This document shows, piece by piece, positions 59,917 to 64,000 of a stretch of 64,000 nt of DNA. This DNA is from Lindgomyces ingoldianus (taxonomy: Eukaryota; Ascomycota; Dothideomycetes; Pleosporales; Lindgomycetaceae), in contig NW_022985184.1 of the NCBI RefSeq assembly GCF_010093535.1, positions 1,019,993-1,083,992 of the forward strand, read 5' to 3'. The notes under the pieces are model-generated. The model had not been told where the DNA came from and ran no database searches. It saw only the letters and a list, made by a program, of their open reading frames with translations. Made by a program: the position numbers and the translations under genes. Numbering within the stretch: the stretch's first letter is position 1; every line of letters starts with the position of its first letter.

Positions 59917-62421
59917 AACAGCAGTACCTGTGTAATCTACTAAAAAAGTAATTAACTATACTATTAGTTATAATAAAATCTTACTAGCAACTAATAACTC
60001 TATGTAATAATAAGAAAAATAAGAAATAATTCTTATTATATAAATAACTTATAAAGAATATAAAAATATTAAAAGCAACACTATAAAATAAGACTAGCCT
60101 AAAGTACTAGAATAACAAGATTAATATATTAAAGGCTTTAATAAGCTTATAAACTTAATTATACATAAGTTATATAATTACTAATTTACACATAACAACT
60201 TAAAAGGGCGCTACTTTTTTAAGTTTATATATAAAAAATTTTAAAAAATAAATACTATAAGACTTCTTAGCACTTAGCTGCACATTTAAAAAAGAGCTTA
60301 TATAAGTGCTAAAAAATAAAAGAATTACACTATAGCTAGGCACTAAAGGTACCTAAGCTTAGAAGCTGTATAATATAGCATAAAAAAAAGTAATTACATT
60401 AAAAAAGCTTTATATATAACTTTTATTACTATATAAAGCTCTACATAGAAGCAGACTAAACATAATGCTACTATTAACACTAAATGTACTAGCATTACCT
60501 ACTTTTACACCTTAGCTAGTACTACACTAATTACTGTACAAATAATACATGCTACCCTACCTAACGCCTGCTCTACACCCTTAATTGTACACACTACTGC
60601 CTGCAGTAGTGTATGCACTACTAATACTACCTGCACAATTTATACTACATTATAACTTATATAAACTTCTACTCTAGAGAGAAACTGCTAAAGAAAAACT
60701 CTTAGTAAATAAAATTATATAATTTTAAAAAGCATAAAAAAAAAGATAATAACTATATAAGTTAACTATGTAACATCTTTATAAATAAAATAAAATATTT
60801 TATTAATCTATGTTAACAGCTAGATATTTAAAAAACTTAGTATATAGACATCTTTCTAGATATTCTAAAAGGTTAGGTAAATATATACTATATATATAAC
60901 ATAGGCCTTAGACATAACTAGAAGCATTTATATAACACTTTAAGTAGTTACTTTAACACTAATGTAAACTATAGCTAGTACTAGATAGACTAGATAATAA
61001 TAACTTTTATATAATACTAATAAAAAAACTTTAATAAAAGTTTATATAAAGTTTTTAAAATAATAATTAACAAGCTTACACTTATATAAAAGGCACTAAA
61101 AATAAAATTTTAAGAAGATGTTCTACTACACACTACTATTATATAAGCCTATTAAGGACAACTAGAACTAGAACATGCTATGTTTACTATTAAGCCCTTA
61201 TGTAAAGCCTTATTTAGTAACTTATAAGTATTACTTTAAGTTACTATTGTAATAGCGCGTACTACGTCACATGCTCTGCGGCATTAGCTCCCTCGCTTGC
61301 GCAACAAGTAGCACGCTTGTGCTACAAGTAGCGCCTTAGCAGAGGGCACACATGTATATTTAAACTTGCAGAGCAGCTCCTCTGCTCCTTAGTTTAATCT
61401 AGTTAAGTTACACCACCTCTTGCTTGTAGCTTAAGCATGCTGACTGTGACAACTATAGACTAAAAAGTAAACTAATACCTCTAGAAACTGCCTAATGCGT
61501 ACTATATAGACTACTAATATAACTCTGCACAACAAAAGTCTGCATAATAAGAAAAAAGCTTCCCTTTGCGTAGAAGAGAATAACATAGAAAATCTTTATC
61601 TAAGTTTAGGCTATAATCTAAAGACAACTATATGTAGATAAAGAAGTGCTTTATCTACTATAAGAAAAGATATTAGTTATTAAACTACTTTTATAATAAC
61701 TATATATAAGCAAAGAACTAGTACATTACCTTATATAAAGATTTTTATAATAAAACTTTATTATATAAAGCTATTACCTTATATATCTAAAACTTTAAAG
61801 GTTACTTTAAGGAAAGAAATAATTTACATAATGCAAAAAAAATAAAATAAAAAAGTAAGAATACTAAGAAAGCTATTAACTACTTTACTTTTACTGCCTA
61901 TCTACACTATGCAACAGAAGAAGACATCTATAGCATTAAACCTAAAAAGTATGCTAAGCAGTTTATCCTTAACAACTAATACTGTACAGTATACTAAGGT
62001 AAACTATAAAACATAGGCGCAGTAAAGATCTTTACTATTAGTAAGTTTTAACTTAAGGCGTACATATAAGAAAACCTATGTATAGAAATTAATTAGACAC
62101 TTAGCTAAATAAATATTAGCTTTAAAAGCTAAACACTAAAGAGATTAATTAGTACTATATAAATCTAAAACTTAATTAGTCTAGTTATATACTACATTTT
62201 AAAGACTTTAACACTATTTTTGCTATTACTAGCAGATGCTAACTAACTTAGAGTATACTTTAATAACATTTTAAATGTTATTATATGTAAAGATAAAACT
62301 ACTATTCTTATTATATAAAAATAAAGACACTTTTTTTTAAACATTAGTAAAAAAAATTTTATGTCTTTTTTTACTAAATTAAAACTTTACTGCTTCTACT
62401 ACTAATTTAGACACTCTTATA

Positions 62422-63165
62422 ACGTACCTAACAGGTTGGCCGGCCACACGGGTTGGCCGGCTACTTTTGCTAAGCCCCTACTAAAACCACCCTATTCTCT
62501 CGCAAAACAGCCTACTTTAGCCCTGTATAAAGTAATACAACACAAGATATTATTTAGAGTCTACTTCTGCTACTTACTTACACGTACGCAAGTTATGCCT
62601 AGTCTAATTGCACTACCTGCATTGCCTTTAACTTAGCTTACCTTCTTTAGCGCGCACCTGCGTCTTTAGCTTCTTCCTATTACTACGCGCTCTAAACTCC
62701 TTTAGAGCAGTTAGACAAGCTCTATCCTTAACTATTAAGGTCTCTTTTGCCTAAATCTGCTTTCTTTTATGCAATCTATGTCACGTGGCAGCCTTATTTA
62801 CTGCTTAAAGCTTTATAATCTTATAGCCTACCCTGTTATGTTAATGCCCTAGATAACTATTATCTACTTTTTATTACCTTACTGTATTACCTTTAGCTGT
62901 TCTTATCTCTCTAAAGCTGTAACAACTGCTCTAGTTAATATCTAGCCTATTATAAAGCCTAACTTGTTAAAGTTATACCTGTCTTTATCCTAGATACTAT
63001 ACTTAGCTTTTATGTTAGCTACTAGGCAAAACTAGCCCTAGATAACTTCTAGATTCTTATAAAGCACTCTTTTGTAATTATACTTGCAATTAAACTTTAT
63101 TATAAACTTAGGGCAGTGCTTAACCCACATACTAGTCTAGTTTAAGCTAACCTAGCCTAGATTAC
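62422..63165 (-). mobile_element. divergent Fot1-like element F8, cut by TE-F
   Basis: Starts ACGTACCTAACAGG after TA (62420-62421). The body parallels the C-terminal-end half of F4-F6 (for example TTATGCCTAGTCTAATTGCA, also found in F6) but is less damaged and clearly another subfamily. The subterminal motif pair differs from all other copies. The LTR of TE-F interrupts it at 63166. Confidence 0.78.
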
Positions 63166-64000
63166 TGTTACAATCCTTGCTTCAGGAAGCACTCAGGCCT
63201 TATGATGTTCCTATGGGTGGGTAGGACGGATAGTAGGGGCCAATCCGGTAGGGTGTACAGTCCTACGTACAGGCTATTAGGCTAATGGAGAGGGGTATAG
63301 AGTGGCCAGATCGTGGTTTGCCCTATGTGCGGCAGTAGGGGGGCCAGGGTCAAACAGTCCTTTTAGACAAGGTTAGAGGTATATATAGTGCAAGATATAC
63401 AAATAGTATTACAGCTCTTTAGAAAGCTAAATGCTACTTAGTCTATGTAAAAAATAAACTAAACGTTAAACACACCTTCTAAAGGTTGTTTAATGTGGGA
63501 ACTATATACATATCCTAGGGACGCTAAGGGGAGCAGGAGGAGTTTATAGGAGTCTGCTAAGGAGAGCTCCTTAAGCTCCTTTAAGCTCCTGTTAGTACGC
63601 AGCCTATTTCCTTATTAGACAACGCACTCCTCTATAATTGCAGGCAGGTGCGCTGCCTCTGTGTCTTCTAATTAGTCTATAAGCAAGCCCTGTCCTAATC
63701 TAGCTAGATTATGGAGCACTGCTAGTAAAGTTACGCTAGTCTAACTGTAGACTGTAACACGCTGCCCCTTCTCCTTAGCAGCGTCCTTGCCGCTCTGCTT
63801 ACACAACTGTGTTAGTAAGAGTTTATTTATAAAGTGTGTGTCCTTCTACTAAAAGGTGTCCTTAACATTTATCCTTTTTATACTAAATAGCTTATTAGCC
63901 TTATTTATTTTATTATTATTATGTTGCTTTTTGTTTTAATCCTTTTTACTAGACAAAGATAAGGCCCTATAGCGCTTACTAATTTTTAAGGTTATCTTAT
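63166..64000 (-). mobile_element. Gypsy retrotransposon TE-F, 3' end, minus strand
   Basis: A 594-bp LTR (63166-63759), inverted relative to TE-A and TE-B: it begins TGTTACAATCCTTGC and ends CTGTAACA. It shares the TATA-like tract GGTATATATAGTGCAAGATA in inverted form. Next to it inside lies the inverted purine tract (GCTGCCCCTTCTCC on this strand). The internal part runs past the window end. It is less RIP-damaged than TE-A or TE-B, so probably a younger insertion. Confidence 0.85.
63959..64000 (+). pseudogene. start of the antisense ORF in TE-F
   Basis: Antisense to TE-F and about 200 bp from its 3' LTR, the plus strand reads IRPYSAY then a stop and FLRLSY. This aligns codon by codon with the MRPCSACC...LSRSSY start in TE-A once G-to-A and C-to-T changes are allowed for. 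Only 14 codons are in view. Confidence 0.45.

Larger units (their letters stand above)
59256..62421. mobile_element. unidentified AT-rich element remnants with GC-rich promoter-like islands
   Basis: Two unRIPed islands (59256-59400; about 61248-61440, the latter TGTAATAGCGCG...TTAAGTTACA and LTR-like) separate RIP-damaged DNA. A proline-rich plus-strand stretch at about 60470-60700 lacks most stops, but I cannot name a family. The segment at 61440-62400 may hold another ruined coding region. Confidence 0.4.

Noticed and set aside
1..64000. tRNA or rRNA genes
   Set aside because: I looked for tRNA A/B-box patterns and rRNA-like conserved blocks and saw none I could support.

Overview
This window is fungal nuclear DNA, most probably from a filamentous ascomycete (Pezizomycotina). 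The genes carry short 42-193 bp introns with fungal splice and branch-point signals. A repeat-rich half shows strong C-to-T/G-to-A decay of the RIP (repeat-induced point mutation) type. The window has two parts that meet sharply near 20.4 kb.

Part 1, 1-20.4 kb, is a gene-rich block of balanced base composition. From left to right it holds a cytochrome P450 (-), a long gene-poor stretch, a badly broken GH31 alpha-glucosidase pseudogene (+), the splicing factor/ubiquitin ligase Prp19 (+), a RING protein with several SUMO-interacting motifs that looks like a SUMO-targeted ubiquitin ligase (+), the very-long-chain 3-hydroxyacyl-CoA dehydratase Phs1 (+, with a GC-AG intron), a membrane-anchored pepsin-like protein that has lost its first catalytic Asp (-), a secreted six-exon GPI-anchored repeat protein (+), a carboxymuconolactone-decarboxylase-family gene with a frameshift (-), and the 25S rRNA methyltransferase Bmt6 (+). 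These are mostly unrelated housekeeping and surface genes, not one pathway.

Part 2, 20.4-64 kb, is an AT-rich isochore made almost wholly of nested, RIP-damaged transposons. Target-site duplications let the nesting be read: Fot1-like F1 (20407-) holds Gypsy element TE-D (20998-), which holds Fot1-like F2 (23135-47142), which holds Gypsy TE-A (23362-45630; 587-bp LTRs, CTAAC duplication). TE-A in turn holds a fold-back Fot1 derivative F3 (itself split by Gypsy TE-C), a 437-bp hAT-type MITE, and three 1.86-kb Fot1-like elements F4-F6. Further right lie a second hAT MITE split by another fold-back element, a nearly complete Gypsy TE-B (49851-57473; 604-bp LTRs, CATAG duplication), more remnants, a divergent Fot1-like element F8, and the 3' end of a minus-strand Gypsy TE-F. 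TE-B is the uninterrupted relative that shows where each insertion into TE-A took place. Two assembly gaps (45887-46621 and 58316-59255) fall in this part.

The most unusual signal is an antisense reading frame between pol and the 3' LTR, seen in TE-A, TE-B and TE-F. It begins with a Cys-rich motif, continues as a lysine-rich, coiled-coil-like region, and its stops are nearly all of the kind RIP makes. Other notable points are fold-back elements built from the transposase N-terminal end of a Fot1-like element, RIP damage that fades toward the outer edges of TE-B, and a divergent Fot1-like element in which a pair of subterminal motifs has changed together.

All protein names rest on motif recognition by eye; no database search was possible.
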